Of a DNA stretch of 64,000 nucleotides, positions 32,310 to 41,462 are shown piece after piece; positions within the stretch are counted from its first letter, which is position 1; each line of letters begins with the position of its first letter. Made by a program: the position numbers and the translations under genes. The notes beneath the pieces are model-generated. The model saw only the letters and a program-made list of their open reading frames with translations, was not told the origin of the DNA and did not search any database. Origin of the DNA: Tetragonia tetragonoides. Taxonomy: Eukaryota; Streptophyta; Magnoliopsida; Caryophyllales; Aizoaceae. The DNA lies in NCBI GenBank assembly GCA_038025085.1, contig CM076154.1:21214501-21278500 (forward strand), read 5' to 3'.

Positions 32310-35300
32310 CTACATGGGGGGCTCAACCAAGCCCGCAATCTTTCTACAAACAAGAAGTTTCTCCTTAGGCAAGGCCTTCGTCAACATGTCCGATCCGTTG
32401 AGATCGGTGTGAATCTTCACAAGCTCAAATGACTTGTCTTCTACCGCTTCTCGAATCCAATGATACCTCCTCCGTATGTGTTTGGTTCGGGAATGGTAGG
32501 CTGCATTCTTGGCAAGGTGGATGGCACTTTGACTATCACAATAAAGAGGGTACTTGTCTTGTTTCAAACCCAACTCCTCTAGAAAATCTCTCATCCAAAT
32601 AAACTCCTTGCCAGCTTCAACCGCTGCCATATACTCAGATTCTGTGGTAGACAGAGCAACACACTTTTGCAATTTTGATTGCCATGAAACAGCTCCCCCT
32701 GCAATTGTCATCAAGTATCCGGAGGTAGACTTACTAGCATCAATATCACCCGACAAATCAGCATCTGTGTAGCCATCTAACACAGGTTGTCCGGGACCAA
32801 AGCATAAACACACTCTAGAAGTACCTCTGAGATACCGCATGATCCACTTTACTGCTGCCCAATGCTCCTTACCAGGATTAGACATGAACCTGCTAACAAC
32901 CCCAATGGCATGTGCAATGTCTGGCCTAGTGCATACCATGGCATACATCAAACTCCCCACGGCGGATGCATAAGGCACCGTCATCATCTCTTTCTTGTCA
33001 TTCTCACTTGTAGGACACTGGCTGGAGCTTAGCTTCATGTGACCTGCAAGTGGCGAGCTCACGGGTTTAGCTTTGTCCATCTTGAACCTCTCTAGCAGCT
33101 TCTGGATGTAACTCTCTTGTGATAGCCATATCTTCTTGTTCTTCCTATCACGAGAGATACGCATGCCCAAAATTTGCTTTGCAGGGCCAAGGTCCTTCAT
33201 TGCAAAGGACTTGCTCAAGGCACTCTTCAGGTTGGCAATCTTCTCCTTATCCTGTCCAACAATCAACATGTCATCCACATAAAGTAAGAGAATGAGAAAA
33301 TCACCTCCGGCGTAATGCTTCACAAACACATATGAATCTGCATGTGTCTTGTGGAAACTGTGGTCTTTCATGAAAGACTCAAACTTCTTGTACCATTGTC
33401 GAGGTGCTTGTTTCAAGCCATATAAACTCTTTTTTAAACGGCATACAAGCTTCTCACTTCCCTTCTCTTGGAAACCTTCTGGTTGCTCCATGTAGATTTC
33501 CTCCTCTAAGTCACCATGGAGGAAAGCAGTCTTCACATCAAGTTGTTCCACCTCCAAATCCATGCTAGCAACTAAGCCAAGAACAACTCTAACAGAAGAC
33601 ATCTTCACAACTGGAGAGAAAATCTCTTCAAAGTCTATGCCTTTCTTTTGACCTGAGCCTTTCACCACCAAACGTGCCTTGTACCTAGGTGGTGAACCAT
33701 CTTCTCCAGTTTTCAGTTTGTACACCCATTTGTTCTTGAGTGCTTTCTTGCCCTTAGGCAACTCCATTAAGTCATATGTATGGTTCTCATGCAAGGATTT
33801 CATCTCATCTTGCATGGCATTATACCACTCCTTGCAGTGCTCATGTGACATAGCCTCCTCGTAGCTTTCAGGTTCTCCCCCGTCGGTCATCAACACATAC
33901 TCATCTGCTGAATATTTAGAGGTAGACTGTCTTTCTCTGGTGGATCTCCTCAACTGTGGTTCTGGTTGTACATGGGGTTCTTCTTCATGTGTATGATCTG
34001 GTGGTGGCTGAACATCATCACCATCATCACTGTTATGATCATCATTTCCATCTTCCTGTTGTTCTCCCCCTTGAACTCTAGGAGTTACTTCAGGAAATAT
34101 TGGATCTGTGTTGGCGCTGTCACTAGGAGAAGGCTCTGGTTGTTTCTTCTTCTCACAATCTGCAAAGGTTTTGTCTTCAAAGAACACTACATCTCTGCTT
34201 CTAATCACTTTCCTGCTAACTGGATTCCACAATCTGTACCCAAACTCATCCTCTGAGTACCCTAGGAAGATGCATGGCTTTGTCTTGCTATCAAGCTTGG
34301 ACCTCTCATCTCTGGGAATATGAACATATGCAAGGCACCCAAAGACTCTCAGGTGGCTGAATGATACCTCTTTACCAGTCCATACTCTCTGCGGAACATC
34401 TCCATTAAGAGGAACTGAAGGTGACCGGTTGATGAGGTACACTGCTGTAAACATTGCCTCGGCCCAAAAAATCCTAGGCAGCTTCGCATGAGAGAGCATA
34501 CATCGAATTCTTTCTTCAATTGTTCTGTTCATTCTCTCTGCAAGTCCATTCAGCTGAGGTGTCTTGGGAACTGTCTTCTCAAGCCTGATGCCCTGTACTT
34601 TGCAATACTCTTCAAATGGACCCCTGTACTCTCCACCATTGTCAGCTCTAACACACTTGAGCTTTCGGCCTGTTTCTCTCTCAACTCTGGCCTGGAACTG
34701 CTTGAAAAACTGTAGCACCTGGTCTTTGGTTTTCAACACAAAAGCCCACAGTTTTCTAGAATAATCATCAATAAAAGTAACAAAATAAAGTGCACCGCTA
34801 TGTGACTTAGTATCCATAGAACATACATCAGTGTGAACAAGATCTAATGCATGTTTTCTTCTAGATGGGGGACGAGTATGAAATGCTGCCCTATGTTGTT
34901 TTACAGCTAAACAATCAACACAGGGTTTCAAGGACATACCTTGAACATCAGGAAGGAGTTGCTTCTTAGCAAGCATTTGCATACCTCTTTCACTCATGTG
35001 ACCAAGTCTCTTGTGCCATAACTCGCTGGAGGAATCATCAACTGTGTGTACTTCTCCTTTGCACAACTTAGCTTGCATCACATACAAGGATCTCTGCTTG
35101 CTCCCACGAGCCACAATCAAACTTCCTTTGATAAACTTGCACTTTCCACCACCAAAGTTGCTGGAGTAACCAGCATCATCGAGCAACCCAGGAGATATCA
35201 AATTCAGCCGAATGTCTGGAACATGTCGGACATCTCTCAACACCAAACTGCAACCTGTGGATGTCTCCAAACACACTGTACCCATGCCTACAATCTTGGA

Positions 35301-36320
35301 TGAGCCATCATTCCCCATCTTTACATAGCCAAAGTCACCGCTGGTGTAAGATGAGAAGTAATCTTGGTGCGAGGTTAGATGAAACGAAGCACCCGTGTCA
35401 ATCACCCAAGTACAATCATCACTAGCTAGATTTAGGCAATGGTCACCAATAAAAAATAATTCATCACTTGTTGCAATTGCAGTGGTGTTGTTATCTTTCT
35501 CTTGTTGTTGTTGCCCGGATGTCTCACCCTTTTCTTTCCTTTCTCTGGACTTGTCTCTCTTCATTTTCCTGCAATGTTTTTGAATGTGGCCTGGCTTATC
35601 ACAATAGTGGCAAATGATCTTACCCCTTGATTTTGATCTCCCCCTGGACTTGTCTCTATGCTGGGGATATCGAGTCTTACTTCTTCCCCTGCTTGATTCT
35701 TGTGTCAAATTAGCCTCTGGTTGTGTGGAGGAACTCAATTCCTTCCTTCTAGTTTCTTCATTCAACAAACTAGCTTTGACAATTTCCATTGTCAGCGTGC
35801 CCTCTGGTGCGGAGTTGCTAAGTGATACAAATAGAGTGTCCCAACTTTCTGGCAATGAGCAAAGTAGTAGCAATGCCTGCAGCTCATCATCTAAATTCAT
35901 CTTCATTGCAGACAACTTGTTAATCAAACTTTGAAATTCATTCAAGTGAACTACTATGCTATCACCATCTTTATATTCCAATTTCACAAGTTTTCTAATC
36001 AATGACGCTTTACTCAAGGCATTCTTCCTTTCATACATGGTCTCAAGTTTCTTCCAAAGAGTATAAGCATTCGTGTCATTGGCAATATGTTGGAGGACAC
36101 TCATATCAACAAATTGTCTAATTGTTCCAACGGCTTTACGGTTCAATATTTTCCACTCACTTTCAACAACACTAGTTGGTATGGTTGCATTTAAAATTGG
36201 TTCATACAAATCCTTCACATAAAGGATATCCTCCATTTTAGTTTTCCACACGGAGTAATTTCCAGAATTCAAACTAATCATTCCGTGCACACCAGATTTT
36301 TCATCCATCTTTAACAACAC
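32310..36320 (-). CDS. Copia A Gag-Pol polyprotein, 1336 aa, intact
   Basis: A single open frame. Gag spans about residues 10-230, with the zinc knuckle CHYCDKPGHIQKHC at 237-250. Protease active site WVIDTGASFHLTS is near 310. Integrase shows the GAG-pre-integrase LWHKRLGHMSERGM, then DDE residues in VHTDVCS, VRADNGGEY and LAERMNRTIEER. RT has KARLVVKGSGQKKGIDFEE, QLDVKTAFLHGDLEEEIYM and the catalytic LLYVDDMLIVG. RNase H has DADLSGDIDASKSTSGY and ALSTTESEYMA, ending with HIRRRYHWIRE. All catalytic motifs are present, so the element may still be active. It uses one frame for gag and pol, as is normal for plant Copia. The ATG at 36320 follows the PBS by about 30 bp. Confidence 0.95.
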   Translation of the reverse strand: MLLKMDEKSGVHGMISLNSGNYSVWKTKMEDILYVKDLYEPILNATIPTSVVESEWKILNRKAVGTIRQFVDMSVLQHIANDTNAYTLWKKLETMYERKNALSKASLIRKLVKLEYKDGDSIVVHLNEFQSLINKLSAMKMNLDDELQALLLLCSLPESWDTLFVSLSNSAPEGTLTMEIVKASLLNEETRRKELSSSTQPEANLTQESSRGRSKTRYPQHRDKSRGRSKSRGKIICHYCDKPGHIQKHCRKMKRDKSRERKEKGETSGQQQQEKDNNTTAIATSDELFFIGDHCLNLASDDCTWVIDTGASFHLTSHQDYFSSYTSGDFGYVKMGNDGSSKIVGMGTVCLETSTGCSLVLRDVRHVPDIRLNLISPGLLDDAGYSSNFGGGKCKFIKGSLIVARGSKQRSLYVMQAKLCKGEVHTVDDSSSELWHKRLGHMSERGMQMLAKKQLLPDVQGMSLKPCVDCLAVKQHRAAFHTRPPSRRKHALDLVHTDVCSMDTKSHSGALYFVTFIDDYSRKLWAFVLKTKDQVLQFFKQFQARVERETGRKLKCVRADNGGEYRGPFEEYCKVQGIRLEKTVPKTPQLNGLAERMNRTIEERIRCMLSHAKLPRIFWAEAMFTAVYLINRSPSVPLNGDVPQRVWTGKEVSFSHLRVFGCLAYVHIPRDERSKLDSKTKPCIFLGYSEDEFGYRLWNPVSRKVIRSRDVVFFEDKTFADCEKKKQPEPSPSDSANTDPIFPEVTPRVQGGEQQEDGNDDHNSDDGDDVQPPPDHTHEEEPHVQPEPQLRRSTRERQSTSKYSADEYVLMTDGGEPESYEEAMSHEHCKEWYNAMQDEMKSLHENHTYDLMELPKGKKALKNKWVYKLKTGEDGSPPRYKARLVVKGSGQKKGIDFEEIFSPVVKMSSVRVVLGLVASMDLEVEQLDVKTAFLHGDLEEEIYMEQPEGFQEKGSEKLVCRLKKSLYGLKQAPRQWYKKFESFMKDHSFHKTHADSYVFVKHYAGGDFLILLLYVDDMLIVGQDKEKIANLKSALSKSFAMKDLGPAKQILGMRISRDRKNKKIWLSQESYIQKLLERFKMDKAKPVSSPLAGHMKLSSSQCPTSENDKKEMMTVPYASAVGSLMYAMVCTRPDIAHAIGVVSRFMSNPGKEHWAAVKWIMRYLRGTSRVCLCFGPGQPVLDGYTDADLSGDIDASKSTSGYLMTIAGGAVSWQSKLQKCVALSTTESEYMAAVEAGKEFIWMRDFLEELGLKQDKYPLYCDSQSAIHLAKNAAYHSRTKHIRRRYHWIREAVEDKSFELVKIHTDLNGSDMLTKALPKEKLLVCRKIAGLVEPPM

Positions 36321-36349
36321 AACAAATTCACAATGACTCTAACCAAAGC

Positions 36350-36361
36350 TCTGATACCACT
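36350..36361 (-). other. Initiator tRNA-Met primer-binding site of Copia A
   Basis: The minus strand reads TGGTATCAGAGC two bases after the 5' LTR end, the standard plant Copia site. Confidence 0.93.
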
Positions 36362-36362
36362 A

Positions 36363-37162
36363 TGTTGGGGAAAGCACACAAATACACAAGCGGAAGCAAC
36401 AAAGACTTTTTCCCCGGTTGTGATGCAAAGATGAGCAATAACCAATTCAAGCAACCAAACAATATTGAACCAAAATGACAGCAGCAAATGGAACTATAAA
36501 TCAACCCAAAAAACAGTAAATAAACAAGGAGACGCAAGGATTTACGTGGAAACCCTGATGTGGGGAAAAAACCACGGGACCGTTAACAAACGGTGCCAAA
36601 ACCACCACTAATCAACAAATTAACAAGTGGTTACAACAATAGTTCTTCCCTAGATCAACTAGAGGTATTCACAATCATCAAGGATCAACCTTGGCACAAC
36701 AAGTCTCCCAAATCATCACCCAAAAGAGTGAAAATACAATTTCGTATAAAATAAGAGCTGAATTTAGAAAACTGACTTAGAGAGCTCCAAATGAAATTCT
36801 GACCGTTGGATTTGAAGAGGGGGATGTCAGGAACAACGTGCTAAAATCTCGCGACGATCGGAGTTCGTTTGGTCGTCGATCGGGGCGGATTTCTGGGCCG
36901 CCAGTACCAAAATTCGTGGGTGGCTCCTCTTTTCTCTCTCCTCTTCTCTTCTAGACTTTTCTCCTGATTTTTTTTTTGAGTGTCTAGGCTTTCTCTCTCT
37001 TGCACTCAGCCCTTCTAACCTTTTGTCTTATAAGGGAAGCCACTTGTGAGTGAATATACGAAATTGTCCTTCACTTAAACATCATATGGATAACCCATAT
37101 GGTAAGCAAATATAACCCAAATTAATTGGGCTCTTCCTCCATGTAGGAGGGATACTCCAACA
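36363..37162 (-). repeat. 5' LTR of Copia A
   Basis: 800 bp, paired with 31495-32293. It ends CTCCAACA, followed by the AGTCA duplication. Confidence 0.95.
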
Positions 37163-37624
37163 AGTCATGTATCACTATAAACTCTCTAGTAAAAACATAA
37201 CACATATTTTCTGTTAATTGAAACCGAATTCACCTTTCTACTGGCCAAATACTTGACCACGTCAAATATCGGCATCTCCCACTTGGCCACTAAGCCTTAT
37301 AGAAATGTAACAGAAAGTTGTTAATGTCTTCTCATCGCATACTGATAATGGAGCGTGCGACCGTAATCTCGAACAGTGCGAAAGGTAATATATTAAGCCA
37401 CCATCTCACTAACATTGTAGCAATCTTAACTAGTATCATTCCCCAAATTATTTTACCATCACCCAAATATATGGTATCACTAATCCCTTTAGAGACCAGA
37501 TTTGGTTTTGTTAGAGATATAATATAATAACATACCAGGTTTGCATACCCACCTTTTGGTAGATGTACAATATAATAACATAGGTGGATAGAAACACCTA
37601 CCTCACAAGAGGAGACTAAGATCG

Positions 37625-38371
37625 TATTGGAGAAAACTATGGTATTTACCCACAATCACAACAACAGATAAACGGAAAAATAAAGTGCAAGAACCCAAAA
37701 ATAACACAAACAATTTTACGTGGAAAACCCCTCTCAATTAGGGGAAAAATCACGGTGCGGATCTCCACGCACTAAACAATAATCCACTATGATAATCAAG
37801 AGTACAATCGACAACAATCACAAGATCAAGCAACAAGTAAACAAACTATCTTTGGTATTAGTACAAATTGACAAACTCTAACTCAATTTGGTACTCCCAC
37901 AAAACCAAAGATACACCCACAAGTACCTGTCGATGACCGATCCGAATACTCCGATTACCTTCACCCGAACAAGCCGAATCAACCGTGAACTGGAACAAAC
38001 CTCTTTGGAGAAATACTCTATTTCTCTCACTCTTTGTTTGTCTCTCACTCACTTGGCTCTCACTCTTCTTTTGGTTTGTTTCGGCTCTCTCTCACATACC
38101 GTCCTCATTTTGTTTGCTACGGCTGTTCTTTTATAGTCAATCAAAGGTTTTTTTTTTTTTTTATTTTTTATTTTTTATTTCCAATCATCAACTATCTTCT
38201 TTCAATACTAAAGAAAACCAAAAGGCTAAGACCTTTTGTTTTCCCAACCTTTTGACTTCTTTTCTTTTTCTTTTGTTTTTCTTTTCTTTTGTTTTATTTT
38301 ATTTCTTTACAAACTTAAATAAAATAAAACACAACTAAATATTATTTGGTATTTGGGGCGTTACCTCAACA
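37625..38371 (-). repeat. 3' LTR of Copia B
   Basis: Begins TATTGGAGAAAAC where the other copy has TGTTGGGGAAAAC, so the outer TG has mutated to TA. It ends CCTCAACA. Confidence 0.93.
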
Positions 38372-39715
38372 AATCCTCCCTCGACCCAAATCACCAAATA
38401 CCTCCACCTTGTCCGAAAAACGGACCTTCTTCTTCACGGTCTTGCTCCTCCCTACGCAATGACCCTCAACATAGCACAAGTTGTTCTCCGCCTTCTTTCC
38501 TTGCACAATCAAAGTAGCACCACGATACACTTTGCACCACCTTCCCGTACCAATGTATCTACACCCTTGCGATGTCAACTCACCCAACGAAATCACGTTA
38601 ACACGAGCATCGGGTACATACCTCACATTGTGGAAGGTTCTAGTCACACCACCATGGAGCTCAATTCGGATGCTACCCATCCCTTTCACCTTCAACTTAC
38701 CACTCCCCATGTTGATGTCACCATACTCACCATCTTGGCACAAAGTATCAAACATAGCATGGTCTCTACAAATGTGAACCGAAGCGCCGGAGTCCAACAC
38801 CCAACTCTCTTTGCTTTCCTTCCCCTCATTGTTACTAGCCAAGAACAACTCTTTATTACCATCACAAGACATAATTACATTAGAGGAACCGCTATCATCA
38901 TCAATTTTGGTCTTACCCATCTTCTCTTGCAGCTGCTTGAAACTCTTCAAATCATCTCTCATCTTTGGGCAACGACTCTGAATATGACCCTTCTCACCAC
39001 AATAGTAACACTCCACGTTACTAAAGTCTCTCGCGCGCGACTTCGACCTACTTCTCGGGCCACCACCTCTTCTCTCATGATTCCTCCCTCTCTCGGACAC
39101 CTCCGCAGCTAGTACTCTATCTCCTCCATCACTTGAAGAGATACCATCAACCTGCAACATCATTCGATCATTCTCTCTCAACACTGTCATTGCTTCATCT
39201 AGTGTAATCTCTGTCCTCCCTACAAGTAGTGTCTGCACAATTGGCCTGTAGGACTTAGGTAGTGAAGCCAACAATAACAATGCCTCCTCCTGATCGGAGA
39301 TCTTTTCATCTGCATTTCTCAACTGACATACTAGTTGGTTAAAACTGTTAATGTGGTCCTGCAACGCTGTACCTTGCTCCATCTTTAGCTGGTACAACTC
39401 ATATCTCAAACAAAGCTTGTTAGTCAGTGACTTTGATGCATATACACTCTGGAGCTTATCCAACAACTTCTTTGGATCTGTCTCAGTCAAGTAATTATAC
39501 TTGATCTCCGGAGCCATAGCTAATCTAATAGTACTGACAGCTTTCTTCTTTTTCGATGTCCATTGGGCATCGGTCACCTCACTAGGCTTTGTCTCATCTA
39601 AAGCCTCATCTAAATTTTGTTGAACCAACAAATCCTCAACCGTGCTCTTCCACACAGTAAAATTAATTTTACCATCAAACAAAGGGATTTCAAATTTGGG
39701 CACACTGCCAGACAT
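38366..39715 (-). CDS. Copia B Gag-protease protein, about 449 aa
   Basis: The start is taken at MSGSVPKFEIPLFDG (39715), matching Copia gag N-termini; the frame is open upstream to 39799, inside the PBS. The gag domain includes FTVWKSTVEDLL, LTNKLCLRYELYQLKMEQGT and LLLASLPKSYRPIVQTLL. The zinc knuckle is CYYCGEKGHIQSRC, followed by protease WVLDSGASVHICRDH and VRYVPDARVNVISLGEL. There is no integrase, RT or RNase H. The last residues (DLGRGRIC) are encoded by the PPT, and the stop codon lies in the 3' LTR. Gag could form particles while another Copia supplies pol. Confidence 0.92.
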   Translation of the reverse strand: MSGSVPKFEIPLFDGKINFTVWKSTVEDLLVQQNLDEALDETKPSEVTDAQWTSKKKKAVSTIRLAMAPEIKYNYLTETDPKKLLDKLQSVYASKSLTNKLCLRYELYQLKMEQGTALQDHINSFNQLVCQLRNADEKISDQEEALLLLASLPKSYRPIVQTLLVGRTEITLDEAMTVLRENDRMMLQVDGISSSDGGDRVLAAEVSERGRNHERRGGGPRSRSKSRARDFSNVECYYCGEKGHIQSRCPKMRDDLKSFKQLQEKMGKTKIDDDSGSSNVIMSCDGNKELFLASNNEGKESKESWVLDSGASVHICRDHAMFDTLCQDGEYGDINMGSGKLKVKGMGSIRIELHGGVTRTFHNVRYVPDARVNVISLGELTSQGCRYIGTGRWCKVYRGATLIVQGKKAENNLCYVEGHCVGRSKTVKKKVRFSDKVEVFGDLGRGRIC

Positions 39716-39787
39716 GTTACTTGCACAAAATAATTCCTCCTTCAACAAATACAGTAATTTTCCCACCACCGATCCTACAACCAAAAG

Positions 39788-39799
39788 TTCTGATACCAC
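39788..39799 (-). other. Primer-binding site of Copia B
   Basis: The minus strand reads GTGGTATCAGAAC next to the LTR; one base differs from the usual TGGTATCAGAGC, still complementary to initiator tRNA-Met. Confidence 0.85.
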
Positions 39800-40529
39800 T
39801 GTTGGGGAAAACTACGGTATTTACCCACAATCACAACAACAGATAAACGGAAAAATAAAGTGCAAGAACCCAAAAACAACACAAACAATTTTACGTGGAA
39901 AACCCCTCTCAATTAGGGGAAAAACCACGGTGCGGATCTCCACGCACTAAACAATAATCCACTATGATAATCAAGAGTACAATCGGCAACAATCACAAGA
40001 TCAAGCAACAAGTAAACAAACTATCTTTGGTATTAGTACAAATTGACAAACTCTAACTCAATTTGGTACTCCCACAAAACCAAAGATACACCCACAAGTA
40101 CCTGTCGATGACCGATCCGAATACTCCGATTACCTTCACCTGAACAAGCCGAATCAACCGTGAACTGGAACAAACCTCTTTGGAGAAATACTCTATTTCT
40201 CTCACTCTTTGTTTGTCTCTCACTCACTTGGCTCTCACTCTTCTTTTGGTTTGTTTCGGCTCTCTCTCACATACCGTCCTCATTTTGTTTGCTACGGCTG
40301 TTCTTTTATAGTCAATCAAAGGTTTTTTTTTTTTTTTTTTTTTTTATTTCCAATCATCAACTATCTTCTTTCAATACTAAAGAAAACCAAAAGGCTAAGA
40401 CCTTTTGTTTTCCCAACCTTTTGACTTCTTTTGTTTTTCTTTTCTTTTGTTTTATTTTATTTCTTTACAAACTTAAATAAAATAAAACACAACTAAATAT
40501 TATTTGGTATTTGGGGCGTTACCTCAACA
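39800..40529 (-). repeat. 5' LTR of Copia B
   Basis: 730 bp, TGTTGGGGAAAAC to CCTCAACA, then the GATCG duplication. Confidence 0.94.
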
Positions 40530-41099
40530 GATCGGAAACTCGCCTTACTAAATGTATGTCGCTTTAAGGATGGAGAGGATTAGAGTTTCCCTCTGAATTT
40601 CACACAAGCAAAACCCAGAGCAAATGGATGGAGGCTCTTCTAAGAAGAATGTATATTACTTGAGAGAGAATATTACTGACCTACTTGTCCAAATTATCCC
40701 ACCAATATAACACAATTATAGGGACTCAGTAAGAGTCCTAATCCTAATCAAATAGGTGTCCTATATCACTATAAACTCTCTAGTAAAAAGATAAGACATA
40801 TTTTCAGTTAACTAAAACAAAATCGACCTTTCTATTGGCCAAATACTTGACCACGTTAAATATCATCATCTCCCACTTGGCCAGTAAGCCTTATAGAAAT
40901 TTAACAGATAGTTGTTAATGTCTTCTCATGTCATACAGATAATGGAGCGTGCGGTCGTAATTTTGAACAAGGCATAAGGTAATATATTAAGTTAATATCC
41001 AACTAATATGGTAGCAACCTTAACTAGTATCATACCCCAAATTATTTGACCATCACCCAAATATGGTATCACTAATCCCTTTAAAGACCATATTTGGTT

Positions 41100-41461
41100 T
41101 CCTTTCTATGAAATCATGACTTACATGATTGCCCGGGCACAAATGTGATGTCCAACAACTTTTCCTTAAACACACATATCAACATATCTAGACTTGATTT
41201 CCATCCTGAATATGCTCCACTAGACCGTAAATGTAATGGCCCTTGGATAACATGGTGTATAAGATACACCAAATTCTAGACTTCTCAATATGGTTGTAAG
41301 TCAACAAAGGGCATAATTGAAACTGGACTTACACTGTCCATAAGGCTTACACAGTGACAAAGTTGGGATATAATTTGTCGCTCCCTATATTGGTACGTAG
41401 TTTTGCAAGCACATACAGCATGATATGTATGTTATGGCATAGCTCCCACTGAGAAGGGCAT
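41100..41461. other. Noncoding relic joined to Element 2
   Basis: Continues the degenerate repeat with phrases such as TAGCTCCCACTGAGAAGGGC, typical of untranslated ends of Copia-like elements. It ends abruptly where the Element 2 PMD gene begins, marking the truncation point of Element 2. Confidence 0.4.
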
Positions 41462-41462
41462 G

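Larger units (their letters stand above)
31495..37162 (-). mobile_element. Copia A: full-length Ty1/copia element
   Basis: Complete element with 799/800-bp LTRs, initiator-Met PBS, one uninterrupted gag-pol frame and PPT, flanked by perfect 5-bp duplications AGTCA (31490-31494 and 37163-37167). LTRs differ at about a dozen positions by eye, so it is young. Gag style (UBN2-like, CCHC) suggests the Tork lineage. Confidence 0.95.
31171..37520. repeat. Degenerate ~0.67-kb repeat, copy 1, split by Copia A
   Basis: 31171-31494 plus 37168-37520 read as one unit starting CCAGGTTTGCATACCCACC and ending near ACCAGATTTGGTTT. It is homologous to copy 2 (37535-37624 plus 40535-41099). Phrases such as CTCCCACTTGGCCA suggest an old LTR or noncoding part of another retroelement. 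No protein is encoded. Confidence 0.6.
37625..40529 (-). mobile_element. Copia B: non-autonomous gag-protease Copia element
   Basis: LTRs of 747 and 730 bp, Met-type PBS and PPT are present, with only gag plus protease between them. Flanked by perfect GATCG duplications (37620-37624 and 40530-40534). LTRs are near-identical apart from poly-T length, so the insertion is recent. It resembles the TR-GAG class of non-autonomous plant elements, but with an added protease domain. Confidence 0.93.
37535..41099. repeat. Degenerate ~0.67-kb repeat, copy 2, split by Copia B
   Basis: 37535-37624 plus 40535-41099 form a second copy, directly after copy 1 in the same orientation. Copia B interrupts it about 90 bp from its start, whereas Copia A interrupts copy 1 at about 323 bp. 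Confidence 0.6.

Noticed and set aside
36350..36361. Met-type primer site as a sign of an integrated pararetrovirus
   Set aside because: The flanking LTRs, 5-bp target duplication and Copia domain order with integrase before RT exclude it.
38034..38338. Phe-rich plus-strand frames in the Copia B LTRs
   Set aside because: They arise from poly-T and CT-rich LTR sequence and occur in both LTR copies.
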